Below are positions 8,503 through 19,789 of a DNA stretch of 64,000 nt, piece after piece. The position numbers were made by a program, and so were the translations under genes. Origin of the DNA: Saturnia japonica (taxonomy: Eukaryota; Arthropoda; Insecta; Lepidoptera; Saturniidae); the NCBI GenBank assembly GCA_033032175.1, contig CM065323.1:17236001-17300000 (forward strand), read 5' to 3'. The stretch's first letter is position 1. Every line of letters starts with the position of its first letter. The notes beneath the pieces were generated by a model. It saw only the letters and a list, made by a program, of their open reading frames with translations, ran no database searches and was not told the origin of the DNA.

Positions 8503-10726
8503 CAGTGCAACTTCGATATAACAAATCGGAGGGGAACAAGAAAATATTCGTAATATCAAGTAATTCGTTGAACTGAGGTTTGTTATGTTGAGGTTAGATT
8601 GGACTAAAATTCGTTATAAAGAGGTAAAAGAATAGTTTTATTCACCTCTATATTACGTACTTATCTTGTTATAGCGAACAACTTCTACTAATAAATGATA
8701 ACACATTTTCATCAAATTACTATATGTATTTGCTATGTATTTAAAAACAATTAGGTAGATAATAAAAATTTTTTCTTACATTAATAATCAAAAACAATTA
8801 ACAATGTGGTTATAGTAGCTTAATCTCAATTTTGTTCATTGATTAGAAAAAAGTCATTGATAGTTGTCTGTTTACTACCGGTATGAGTTATGACATCCAA
8901 AGCGCAATCTAATTTCGTGATGGCTTTCACTACATCGTCACTCAAACCTCCCTTTTTGAGAAACACAGATTTTATTGTATTCAAAGCATTATAAGCATCT
9001 TTTATTGTGAAGTTATGCTCATCAATTTCACCCACTTCTTCCTCGTCTTTATCCGCTTCTGCATTAGTAACTGGCAACACAGATGTGACGATGTCAGCAT
9101 CAGTTAGTTCTCCACAGATGGCCAAATCATTATCAAAGGTAACGAAGTCTTCGAAGTCAGTCTCTTGAAGGTGTAATTCTTCTTGAACTCTTTGCCAGGT
9201 CCTAGCAAGTTCTGCGACTGGTAAATCGTCCTCATCTTCGCATGTTACTTTAAACCCACTTTTCTTGAAGCAGTTTGCAATGGTCTTTTCAGTGACTAAA
9301 TTCCAAGCTTTGGCGATTATCCACATGGCTTGTAAAACGTCAATTGTAGTTGGTGTTTGACGTTCAACATCAGCAAGAAATCGTCTGACAACTTCCTTCC
9401 TATAATGCATTTTAAAGCTTTGGATGATGCCCTGATCCAGTGGTTGTAGTTTTGAAGTGGTATTTGGAGGTAAGTACTTTATTTTTATATTTTTCAGGTT
9501 AGGAATTTCTCCGTGTGCAGTACAATTATCGATGAACATTAGAATTTTCTTGTTTTTTTTCTTCATCTCTTTATCCAGACTTTTAAGCCAATTGCAAAAA
9601 GCATCACTGGTCATCCAAGCCTTATGGTTGGACGTGTAATCTGTTGGCAGATTATTGACATTCTTAAAACATCGCGGTTTTTGATATTTTCCGGTGATGA
9701 GTGGCTTTAGTTTGTAAGTCCCAGTACAATTTGTTCCCAGCAGTACTGTTAAGCGAAGTTTACTGTTTTTCCCACTATTACATTTATCGCTTTTGAATGA
9801 GAAGGTTTTGTCAGGTAAATATTTATAGAATAGTCCATTTTCATCGGCGTTAAAGATGTCTTCGGGATCGTATCCGGTGGTCAGCTCTGCCAGTTTGTCT
9901 TTCCAATCATCACATACTTGTTCATTAACACTACCACTTTCACCGCATATTTTTCGAAAAACAACCTTGTTTCGTTTTTTGAAATTTTGAAGCCACCCGT
10001 TGCTAGCACGGAACCCTTCATGTCCCAATTCTACTGCAAACCGCTGAGCCTTTTCCTGAAGAATAGGGCCTTCGATTGGGATTTTTTTGTCTCGGCACTG
10101 TTTTAACCACTTTAACACATTCCTCTACGTCTTTGAACTCGCATGATTTTAATCTTTTACTGTTTTTACATTCAAACCACTTTCTTCTGAAAACTTATAT
10201 TTAGATTTTAAAATTGTAGCCAATGTACTTGCGGGAATCCCGAACTTATTAGCTATGTCTAATTTTTTCGTCATGGGATTTTGGTCAACATAATTAATGA
10301 TGTTTCGCTTTTCTGCGACCGATAAGGAACACCTTTTACGTTTCTGAGCCATTTTAACTTAAATCTTTAACAATAGTGACGAGCACAGGTGTTTACATTA
10401 CTTTCCATCAAAACAACAATGATTACTTTACAAACAAAAGCGTGTCGAAACATGTCGAGACATGAATCACATTATAAGATTAAGAGTTATATTATTGGTG
10501 GAAACTTTATATAAAGGTTTTGGGTTGGCAAAATTCGTTAATTAGAAGTATGAATACTTTTTCTTGATAGTTGAAAATTCGTTATAAAGAGGTTGTACGC
10601 AAAGAATGTTCGCAATGTAAAGGTATATTTTATATTGACTCTTATGGACAATTCGAGGGGATTACGAATAATTTGTTAAATCGAGGAAGTCGTTATATTG
10701 AGGTACGTTATATTAAGGTTGCACTG
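8503..10726 (-). mobile_element. Tigger/pogo-type DNA transposon in BEL copy 1
   Basis: 2,224 bp with inverted ends CAGTGCAAC(C/T)T...ATATAAC and flanking TA on both sides (8501-8502, 10727-10728), the TA duplication expected of Tc1/mariner-superfamily elements. Near-terminal repeats of the type TTCGTTATAAAGAGGT occur at both ends (about 8610 and 10578), with further TTATATTGAGG-like copies near the right end. They are candidate transposase binding sites. Its insertion splits the BEL polyprotein, so it is younger than that element. Confidence 0.92.
8826..10352 (-). pseudogene. Tigger-type transposase (Psq HTH, CENP-B HTH, DDE_1), frameshifted
   Basis: The first segment (10149-10352, from ATG at 10352) encodes a Psq-type helix-turn-helix beginning MAQKRKRCSLSVAEKRNIIN. 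After two compensating frame errors near 10115-10150 the main frame (8826-10118) encodes the CENP-B-type second DNA-binding domain (NGWLQNFKKRN). The DDE_1 catalytic domain follows with acidic motifs NADENGLFYK, MFIDNCTAHGE and NTTSKLQPLDQGI. The acidic tail ends in QTTINDFFL and looks complete. The catalytic core is intact over about 430 codons; only the linker between the DNA-binding domains is damaged. Function by family: cut-and-paste transposition into TA. Confidence 0.88.
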
Positions 10727-10727
10727 T

Positions 10728-11100
10728 ATACCTTTTCTGTCTTTAATTAATATTACAGCGGATCCTAATAAAATAATGTTGTTTTTATGATGCGTGGATG
10801 TGGAATTCATATGGCTATAGAGTGATACAGTCTTGTCTTTGGTGATTTTAGATTTTTCATTATTATTCTGATCACCAGAAGTCATTGACCTTGAATCCCC
10901 CCCGACCATACCGACTGAATTTCTTTCTGGAAAATGTAACAAAGTATGATGTCTCTTGTTACCATTACACAGTTTACAAGTAGACACCTGATTGACAAAA
11001 TTGACTAGTATGAAACAAACTTAAACAATTTATACAACCATTAATATTTTTTATATGTTTAAAATCTTTCAGACGGTGAAAGAATTTTAAATTTCGCGTA
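10728..11100 (-). pseudogene. BEL/Pao zinc-knuckle and Gag-Pol linker remnant
   Basis: Minus-strand pieces following gag after a frame break: CINCLSLFHTSQFCQSG, then STCKLCNGNKRHHTLLHF, two knuckle-like Cys/His arrays as found at the end of BEL Gag. A low-complexity linker follows and then ILLGSAVILIKDRKGI, which runs into the Tigger target site. On the other side of Tigger the protease starts directly, so this is the interrupted Gag-protease junction. Confidence 0.75.
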
Positions 11101-12234
11101 GTAGTATAATTGCTCGTGGTCAGTCGCTTTACAAAACGAACAATGTTTATTACGACGCGCGGTGACGTCATTAGCGATGAATGCACGCGGCCGCTGCGCA
11201 TGCTGCGCTCGCGGCAAATGAGCGCTCTCTGAACCAGCGCCGCTAACGGCGCTCGCCTCCCCGCAGTGAGCGTCTCGGTACTTATTACCGGCTCTAACGG
11301 TGATTTTGTTGCAGGGCGTCGAACGTTGCAATACTTTGAATTGTTCCCTTAAAAATGTTATAAAATCATCGTGTTTTGGATGCGATTGCTTGCGAATGGT
11401 GTTCTCAAATTGTTTCGCAGTATCGACATCTAATTTGCGTAAACCCAAATGAACAAAAATTAAATCTAATAAGTTGTCGATTTTTAATTGTTTTAAAGCG
11501 GCTACGGACGTTGAATATTCTTCGTCAATAAACGAGTCTAACTGAGTTGGCGTTACGTTTTGAAGTGATTTTAAGTTGAGTACCTTTTCGATGTACGTAG
11601 TAGCGATGGCGCGATTGTCGGTGTATTTAGTGACTAATGCGTTGTAAATTAAATGATAATTTTCTGCGGTCGGATACAAACTTAACCAAATAGATTCGGA
11701 TTTACCCTTTAATTTTGTTATTAAATATCTAACGCTCAAAGAGTCATTTAAACTCGGATTATTGTGTACCATTGAATTGTAACATTCGATGAACATAGGA
11801 AACTTTTCATATTCACCGTAAAATTCAGGTATTGATAATTTTTCTAATCGAAAGTTTGAACATTCACCAGTATTTTGGTTTGTATTCTGATCGACATTTT
11901 GATGAGTAGTGAAGCGTGGTAAAGCGTTTTGTATTTCACCGTAATAATCTTCGAATGCCCAAATACCCTCATAATTTGGTAGGTACTTAGGATCAACTTT
12001 TAAGTTAAGTCTGTTAATGTTATCAACTATTTTATGATATTCATCGCGCATAAAATCAATATTCCTTGCTTTGCTAACAAAGTAAGGAATTTGGGGATCT
12101 TCCTGACTGTTAGGTAACAATTCAAAAATCGTTTTAATGCGTAAAAAGTAAGATTGTTTTTTACTCTCGAGTAAGGATATTTCAGAAAGGATGCTTGCTG
12201 AGCCTTCAGCTATATCTACTTCCTTTCTGGGCAT
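11059..12234 (-). pseudogene. BEL/Pao Gag remnant (DUF1759-like)
   Basis: About 390 codons on the minus strand from the ATG at 12234 (MPRKEVDIAE). It has an N-terminal helical region, then the DUF1759-type capsid block (LEKLSIPEFYGEYEKFPMFI, FITKLKG-like YLITKLKGKSESIW, FINEEYSTSV-like segment). It ends with a first zinc-knuckle half CSFCKATDHEQ before a frame break. Gag forms the particle that packages the element RNA. The frame is open to 11059 but separated from the rest of Pol by frameshifts and by Tigger, so I treat it as non-functional. Upstream (right) lies leader DNA without a recognisable LTR. Confidence 0.82.
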
Positions 12235-12240
12235 TTTCAA

Positions 12241-12822
12241 ATTAAATATAACTAAATTTAAAAGAAAGTAAATGCGAAACGGTGCGTAAAGAACAATAAG
12301 TGGGTGGGTGAGTATAGAAAAATGTGCGTGTGGTTTTTAGGTTTTGGGTTGTAAAGTAGGGAATTTAAGGGACAATAAAAAGATGATGGAAAAACCAATT
12401 TGCGTGCTGGTCGTCCTCCAGATCTCCTACTTTCCCGGGGGGTATGATACGAACACTGAACCACCAAGAAAGAATTATCAGAATTCACTTACCGACCAAT
12501 TCCTCCTTGTTGTGCAGCTTCCCGCGTATCCCAAAACTGAGGGTTAGAGTGCAGCGTGAATTTTGGCCACAGCCACAGCGGTTAAAAACAAAGCGAAGCG
12601 TTGAGAAAAATGCGAGGTGCGTGTGCGCTTAACTGTCACTCCAAGCCAACTGGTTTTTCAATTGCGCGTCCGTTACCCCGCGGGTTGCCAGACGCCAAAA
12701 AACAATTACTCGTCAAGCAGTGACCTGACACTCTCGCCCAGCAATCCAAATGCCCAACCAGTTTGTCAACTGAATTTTTGAGGATAGATGTCATTTTTGT
12801 TAGATGTCATTTTTGTCGTTAG
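12241..12822. other. BEL leader and Helitron upstream region, no gene seen
   Basis: No gene is recognisable. The left half is probably the untranslated leader of BEL copy 1. On the minus strand near 12440-12470 TTGGTGGTTCAGTG resembles a tRNA 5' end; it may be part of a primer site or coincidence. Near the right end GTTAGATGTCATTTTTGT is nearly duplicated (about 12784-12822) just before the Helitron gene. The Helitron 5' terminus must lie here, but I cannot place it. Confidence 0.4.
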
Positions 12823-12885
12823 ATGCTCTTATTTAGTTTTAATTTAACTCTTTGGTTTCAATTCTTACTCTGTTCTTCTTTAAAA

Positions 12886-15800
12886 ATGTCTCGGAAGCGG
12901 AAATCTGATCTATCCAAAAATTCTTCGCGGGCCCGTGCAGCAAAAGTTGAACGAAATCAAGAATCTTCGGTTCAAGCAGAGTTGAGAAGACAACAGCAAG
13001 CAGAGCGACAAAATATTATGAGAGCATCTGAAACTCCTCTTCAGGCACGACTTTGTTCAGAAAGACAAGCTACGCTGCAGGCAGCTAGAAGGGCGATAGA
13101 AACGCCAGAACAATCGCAGGCGAGAAGAATTCATAATGCTGAAATGCAGACCACGCGCCGTCGAAATTTCATGCGTAAAGATTGGTCGGTATTTAATGAT
13201 ACTGGATTTCAATATGATTCTTCAATTGAATATCATAATCATCCTTTGATTGTTATTGGCTCAATGAATAAAAAATGTCACTATTGCGATGCTCTCAAAT
13301 GGAAAGATGAAACGGTTGGAATGTGCTGTTCCAGTGGTAAAGTTTCACTTTCTTTACTTGGTGAACCAGAAGAGCATTTAAAAACTTTATTGTTAAGTGT
13401 TACAGATGAGTCAAAGCAATTTTTAAGCAAAATAAGAAAGTATAACTCTTGCTTTCAAATGACATTCTTTGGAGTAGATACAGAGATAAGAATGCCCGGA
13501 TTCTCAGCAACTTTTACTGTACAAGGGCAGATATATCATCGGATTGGATCGTTATTTCCAGAAAATAATGATCAGCATAAATTTTTGCATGTGTATTTTA
13601 TGGGTGATGAACAAAATGAAGTTAACCGTCGTTGCCAATATATTGAAGGAGTATAAAGAGAAACAGTATTGAAAATCCAACGAATGTTACAGAGCCACAA
13701 TGTTTTAGTGAAGATCTTTAATAGTGCAATAGACAACTGGCCTTCAGATAATTACAAAGTTGTCATTCATGCTGATCGAACTCCCTGTGGCGACCATGAG
13801 AGGCGTTATAATGCGCCAATGGTCAATGAAGTTGCTATTTTGGTTACTGGTGACCCGTGCTCTCCACGAGACATAGTGTTACGGGCACATGATAATACGC
13901 TAAAGCGTGTAGCTGATACTCATAAATTTTATGATGCTTTGCAGTATCCATTAATTTTCAGTAAAGGTGAATCAGGATATCATTTCAATATTCCAGTCGT
14001 TAATCCAACAACGAAACAGTCAATTCCAAATAAAAAAGTTTCCTGTATGGACTTTTATGCGAATTACATAATGCTTCGAGAGCAAGACTTCAATCTCCTT
14101 CTGCGTACAAGGCAACTTTTCAATCAATTCTTGGTAGATATGTTATATTAAAGTCGAGAGCGAACGTCTTCGTTACATCTCTTAAACCAGAAAAAAATAC
14201 TATCTGAAAATTACATACATCTACAAGATGCGATTAGTGCAGATGATAACATTAGACCTAACGACATTGGCAAAATGGTTATTTTGCCGTCCACTTTTGT
14301 GAATAGTCCCCGTTATCTGCATGAGTACACTCAAGACGCTTTTACTTATGTACGAACTTACGGAAGGCCTGACCTCTTCGTAACTTTTACCTGTAATCCT
14401 TCGTGGCAGGATGTAACTCAAGAGCTTATGCCTGGGCAAAAAGCCACTGATCGACATGATATAGTTGCCCGCGTATTTCGTTTAAAGGTTCAGAAGTTAA
14501 TGTACGTTGTGACAGTGCCATATGTACTCCATTGAATGGCAGAAACGAGGTCTACCACATGTGCACATATTAATTTGGCTAAAACAGAAGCTACTTCCTA
14601 ATCAAACTGACAACGTAATTAGCGCTGAAATTCCAGATCCGGTAGGAGGTAAAAATCTGTACGACACGGTTATTAAAAACATGATTCACGGTCCCTGTGG
14701 AGCTCGCAATCCAGCATCACCTTGCATGCAAGAATGGCAAGTGTACAAAAAAGTATCCTCGAGAAATGATTAGAGAAACAGTTCACGATAATAAGGGTTA
14801 TCCGTTATATAGACGAAGGGCGCCTGCTGATGGTGGTAAACAAGTTGACATTCTGACTCGCAGTGGTGAAATAAAGAGTTTTGATAATAGCTGGGTTGTG
14901 CCCTATTCGCCTGATTTTGTGTAAATTATTCAACGCCCAAATTAATGTTGAAGCCTGCAATTCTGTACGTGCTATTAAATATATTTACAAGTATATAAAT
15001 AAAGGGACCGATCAGGCGATCTTTAATCTGCGTAATAAAGGTATTCAACAGACCTTCAATGAAATACAAACTTATCAAGCAGGAAGATATGTCAGTAGCA
15101 ATGAAGCAGCATGGCGGCTGCTTGGCTTTCCATTACATGAAAGATATCCCACTGTTACACATCTTGCAGTTCACTTAGAAAACGGACAGCGTGTTTTTTT
15201 TGATGAAAATACCTTTCAAGACAGGATTTTATCTCCTCCTAAGACCACACTGACTGCCTTTTTCCACCTTTGTCAGAATGATACTTTTGCAAGAACATTA
15301 TTTTATTCTGAAGTTCCCCGTTATTATACATGGAACAACTCAAAAAAAGAATGGTATCGTCGTATTCAAGGTTCACCTGTTGAAAATCAACCTGGGATAA
15401 AATCATCGGATGCTCATGGTCGTGTCTACACCGTACATGTTACAAATTTTGAATGCTTTTGTCTGCGTATGTTATTGCATCATGTTAGGTCCAACTAGCT
15501 TTGCAGAACTTAAAAATGTTAATGGTCAGGAATGTCAAACATACAGAGAAGCATGTGAAGCTCGGCGACTATTAGAAAATGATAATCATTGGGACGAAAC
15601 TATGGAGGAAGCCGTACCATGTCAATCGCCAGATAAAATCAGGGAACTTTACGCTACGCTTTTATCTTCTTGCGGTCTTTGTAATCCTCAAACTCTTTGG
15701 GATAAGTACAAAGAATATATGGCTGAAGATATTTTATATCAACTGCAGCAAGCATATACAGATATAACTTTCAACGAACATATTTACAACAGAACGCTAA

Positions 15801-17334
15801 TTATAATAGAAAACAAGGTTTTTACAATGGTTGGAAAAAAATTAGATGATTTTGGAATACAAAGCCCTCGACGAGAAAATAGTGATGATATTAATAATGA
15901 AATTGCTCGAGAACTAGATTATGATTTCATAGCACTGCAACATCAAGTGGCAGAATTAGTTCCTCAATTAATTCAAGAGCAAAATCATGTTTTCAATCAA
16001 GTATTAAGTAAAATAGACTCCGGCAATGGTGGACTCTTATTTCTCGACGCACCAGGAGGAACCGGAAAAACTTTTTTGCTTAACTTATTATTAATGTCCG
16101 TCAGAAAAGACCAAAAATAGCAATTGCTGTAGCTTCTTCAAGTATTGCCGCGACGCTATTAAGCGGCGGCCGTACGGCACATTCCTGCTTTAAAATTACC
16201 ATTGAATCTGGCACAGGAAGATTCACCCATTTGTAATTTAAGTAAAAATAGTTCACGAGGTAGGATGCTGCGAGAATGTAAGTTTTTAGTGTGGGATGAA
16301 AGTACAAGTGTCTCATAAGAAGGCTCTAGAAGCTTTAAACCGGACTCTTCAGGACTTGCGAAATAGTACAGATATAATGGGAGGAATGGTAGTTTTATTG
16401 GCTGGTGATTTCCGACAAACCCTCCCAGTCATTCAGAGGAGGACACCAGCAGATGAAATTGAAGCACGCATTAAATCATCAAGCTTATGGTCGAGAGTTG
16501 AAAAATTCAGCCTAAAAACGAATATGAGAGTGCATTTTCATAATGATGTGGATTCTGAACTTTACGCAGAAATGTTGTTGAAAATTGGTGATGGTTGTTT
16601 AGACGTCGACGCTAAAGGTTATATATCACTATCAAGAGAATTTTGTAACTTAGTAGAAAATTATGTGGATCTTAATGCTCATGTATTTCCGGAAATGCAA
16701 CAAGATTTGAGTAGTGATCAGTGGTTGTGCGAAAGAGCAATATTAGCACCAAGAAATGAAGGTAGTTAATAGGATCAACAACGAGATTTTAATAGAGGTG
16801 CAAGGAGAAATGAAGGAATATTTGTCAATGGATACAATTATGGATACGGAACTAAGTACTTCATATCCTGTTGAGTTTTTGAATTCACTTGAACTGTCAG
16901 GTGTACCGTTGCATAAACTTCAATTGAAACTAAATGTACCAGTAATGCTTATGCGAAATGTAGATGCTCCTCGGCTATGCAATGGAACAAGGCTTCGGAT
17001 AACAAAATTGGGGCAGAATATACTTGGTGCTACTATTTTAACAGGTGTCGGTAAGGGAGAAAGTGTTATCATACCTCGGATTCCAATTATTCCCTCTGAC
17101 CTTCCATTCCAATTTAAAAGGGTTCAGTTTCCCGTCAAGCTTATCTTTGCTGTTACTATAAACAAAGCACAAGGGTAGACATTCCAGGTAGCGGGAGTGT
17201 ATTTAGAAAAGCCATGCTTCTCTCATGGTCAACTATATGTAGCCTGTTCGCGTGTGTCTAATGCGCGGAATTTACATATATTTGCACCGGATGGAAAATC
17301 TTTTAATATAGTGTACAAAAATATCCTACATTAA
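12886..17334 (+). pseudogene. Helitron Rep-helicase (RepHel), multiply frameshifted
   Basis: Almost the whole RepHel protein can be followed across frames. The N-terminus is rich in Arg/Gln/Glu. The Helitron-like N domain follows, with an in-frame TAA at 13654, and continues to FVTFTCNPSWQDVT. The Rep HUH motif is HVHILIWL (about 14557) and the tyrosine motif is KYIYKYINKG (about 14975). The Pif1-type helicase has Walker A APGGTGKT (about 16050) and Walker B-like VWDES (about 16285). Its last motifs are TINKAQG and GQLYVACSRVSN (about 17228), with a TAG stop at 17176 between them. At least six frame breaks or stops occur. Rep nicks and rejoins single strands during rolling-circle transposition and the helicase unwinds. 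The decay shows that this copy is dead, but no catalytic segment is deleted. Confidence 0.9.
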
Positions 17335-17404
17335 TACTCTGCATTTATATCTATTTAAATTGTTTAAATCCAAAATTATTTATTTTTGTTACAAGAGAAA
17401 TATA

Positions 17405-19003
17405 CACACATCAAAAAAGTCTAAGCAACATGCGTGATATTACAAATTTTTCCATTTATATTAATTAATTTCTAAATATTTACTCAAACAAAGTGCGTAG
17501 GTAAGTAAACTTTTTTGTTATTGATGACATACTGGCTGGTTCTAAAAAAAAATTTTGATTATGTTTTCTTTTTTCATAAAATTCAAATGACTGCGAATTT
17601 GTTTGAATTTAAGTGCGTTTTAATTGCTACGTTTAGTCTTGATTTTATAATTTTACCAACCATTTAAATAAAGTTAGCGACAAAATTTCATTGTTAGATA
17701 TTCTTTACGTCATGAAGCGACGTCATTTGATGGCAGATGAAATGCAAAGAGCTGTAGTGATGTTGCAAGCGGGAAGTAATCAATCTCAGGTATCTCGACA
17801 TTTTGGCATTCATAGAAGTGTTATTTGTCGTCTTTGGCAGCGCTACAATAATACAGGAGAACCCGCTGAACAGCATCCAGGCCGTAAAAGGAGTACAACC
17901 ACTCGGCAAGACCGGTACATACAACTGACTGCAAGACGCCAGCCGATGTTAACCGCTCGAGAGATAAGTTTGAGGCTACAAATTTCAAGTGGTGTTGATG
18001 TAAGTCCTCAAACTGTGCGAAATCGACTGCATGAGTACGGCCTACGAGCTCGACGCCCAATCAGGTGCCCACCGATACGTCACGGGAATCGCGCTCGTCG
18101 ATATGAATGGTGTAGAGAACGCATAACATGGACCTAGGAACAATGGGATAAAATTATGTTTTCCGATGAGTCGCGATTCGGGTTTAAGCCTGATACAAGA
18201 AGGGTGCGAGTGTATCGTCGGCCCGGAAATACTGAAAGGCTCAGGTGCGTTCAGGAAGTTCATCCATACAGCGGCTCAACAGTTATGTTATGGGCAGGTA
18301 TTATGAAGAACAGGCGAACTGAGCTCGTTTTTGTAAATAGAAACATGAATGCTGAAAATTACATTGAGGATATTCTCAGACCTTATGTCTACCCATTTGC
18401 ACAAACCTTTGACTCCGATTTTAGGTTAATGCATGACAATGCGCGTTCACATACAGCTCGGCGAACCAGTGAATACTTTGCAACGGAGAACATCCGGGTA
18501 TTGCCCTGGCCTGCACAATCGCCAGATCTCAACCCCATCGAGCACGCATGGGACATGCTCCAGAGACGTGTTTTGAAGGACTTGGACGGAGCGACAACAA
18601 CCCAACAGCTGAATGATTTGCTACAATTCCATTGGGAGCGAATACCGCTAGATGACATAAACAGTCTCATTAATTCAATGAATAATCGTTGCCGACAAGT
18701 TCTGAATTGCAGAGGAGCCCATACTTTGTATTAAATTGTTCTATTCTTTCACAATAAATACATTTTCTTTAGAAATTTCATTTTGTAAGAAAAAAGTTTA
18801 GTTTCTTATGTATCTTAGTTTCTACAGTATATTGTAATATTGTTCATTTCTGTTATTAAAAGAACTTATAAAGACAACAACTGTTATTTTTACATCATAG
18901 AACCCTAAAGATATTATTTTAAAAATAAAATACAACGTTATAATGTGAAGAACCATCCTAAAATTTAAATTAGTACATGTTGCTTAGACTTTTTTGATGA
19001 GTG
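17405..19003 (+). mobile_element. Tc1-like transposon (DD34E) nested in the Helitron
   Basis: 1,599 bp with 28-bp inverted ends that differ at one position (CACACATC.../CACTCATC... followed by AAAAAAGTCTAAGCAACATG). TA flanks both sides (17403-17404, 19004-19005). It lies about 70 bp after the Helitron stop codon and before the Helitron 3' hairpin. Confidence 0.93.
17712..18734 (+). pseudogene. Tc1-like DD34E transposase with one nonsense codon
   Basis: About 340 codons from the ATG at 17712 (MKRRHLMADEMQRAVVM). A paired-like helix-turn-helix region (SNQSQVSRHFGIHRSVICRL) is followed by a second HTH with QTVRNRLHEYGLRARRP. The catalytic domain has IMFSDESRFG (first Asp), LMHDNARSHTA (second Asp) and NPIEHAWD (Glu). 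I count 34 residues between the second Asp and the Glu, the Tc1 DD34E signature. One in-frame TAG at 18135-18137 (after RERITWT) interrupts an otherwise open frame; reading continues in the same frame to TAA at 18732. The GRPR-like linker appears as GRKR. Family role: cut-and-paste transposition at TA. Confidence 0.92.
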
Positions 19004-19118
19004 TATTTTAACATTTGTTGTTGCATTTCAATAAAGTTTATTTTAAATTTTTTAAACTTCATTGTATGTAGTAATTTTAAAAATTGAGCATCCCAGCTAA
19101 GCAATAGCATAGAGTTAT

Positions 19119-19504
19119 AGTGGTGGCAACCACCACTCACACACTGGGTGCGATATTCTACCTCTGTAGATCTAGTGGACTGTATAATTTTTAACTGGTT
19201 GGTTGGAAGTAGATATCACACAAAATAACTGCCGAATATGGTATACTATAACCGGGATGAAGGCTCACTTACTTGTCCGCCGATGTTGTCACCGATAATA
19301 TTAATTCAAACTCCAAGCCGAAATATGCACACAGCACCTTTTGATGCACTATACCGCCGAAACAATTACAAGTGTTAGATGCCGCACCGGTATCCGTCCG
19401 AGTCCCACGAGCAAGTGACCAGTCATCGCCGGGTTTTATTGTTGGGGGTAATTTAAGAACAAAAATAATTTTGCATACCCCCAACCAATTTATTAGCCCG
19501 AACA
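19119..19504 (-). mobile_element. solo LTR of a BEL/Pao element (same family as 30265-36976)
   Basis: 386 bp on the minus strand starting (at 19504) TGTTCGGGCTAATAAATTGG and ending near 19119 in the GTGGTTGCCACCA palindrome, matching the LTRs at 30265 and 36609. It is flanked by the 5-bp direct repeat GTTAT (19114-19118, 19505-19509). The length of the flanking duplication fits BEL/Pao. Such a structure arises by recombination between two LTRs. It lies inside the Helitron 3' region. Confidence 0.9.
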
Positions 19505-19556
19505 GTTATCATATTGATTCATTTCTATGGTAATGATCTCTGATACTTATTTAATG

Positions 19557-19591
19557 GCTTCAATGCGAGCGAAGCCGCTGGTAAAAGCTAG
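19557..19591 (+). other. Helitron 3' terminus (hairpin and CTAG)
   Basis: AGCGAAGCCGCT (19568-19579) can pair AGCG with CGCT, and CTAG ends at 19591 eight bases later, followed by T. This matches the Helitron 3' end rule. Assignment to the RepHel gene upstream rests on orientation and position. Confidence 0.7.
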
Positions 19592-19789
19592 TTTCTTTAA
19601 TAAATTTCACATCTTGTAATTTTGCTTCTTCAGCCAGATTGTTGAATATTGCTTTAAAATGTTGGCTTGGAATGCTAGTGATTTCTGACACTGAATCCCA
19701 ATCCTGGCCATGGATTTGTACAGCATCAACAAACATTGTAATAGAATCACCATGAGATGTTCCAGGTTCGGTAATATGACGTGCCGGTA

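Larger units (their letters stand above)
7505..12234 (-). mobile_element. degenerate BEL/Pao LTR retrotransposon (copy 1), split by Tigger
   Basis: Minus-strand coding remnants in the order gag (11059-12234), zinc knuckles (about 10728-11100), aspartic protease and the start of RT (7505-8500). The order and motifs fit BEL/Pao. A 2.2-kb Tigger transposon at 8503-10726 sits between the zinc-knuckle part and the protease Asp, and reading resumes on the other side. RT is cut near 7505 and RNase H and integrase are absent. No LTR pair could be found, so the outer ends are approximate. Confidence 0.82.
12823..19591 (+). mobile_element. autonomous-type Helitron, broken, with nested Tc1 and solo LTR
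   Basis: A Rep/helicase gene (12886-17334) followed by a 3' region interrupted by a Tc1 element (17405-19003) and a solo BEL LTR (19119-19504). The 3' terminus fits at 19591: a hairpin AGCGAAGCCGCT, a short spacer and CTAG followed by T. Helitrons end in CTRR behind a hairpin and insert between A and T without target duplication. With the two insertions removed, the gene-to-terminus distance is about 0.3 kb. The 5' end is not resolved; 12823 is a nominal start. Confidence 0.78.

Noticed and set aside
12430..12475. tRNA-like sequence TTGGTGGTTCAGTG on the minus strand
   Set aside because: Only about 14 bases resemble a tRNA 5' end; no B box, no cloverleaf. At most a primer-site or SINE scrap.
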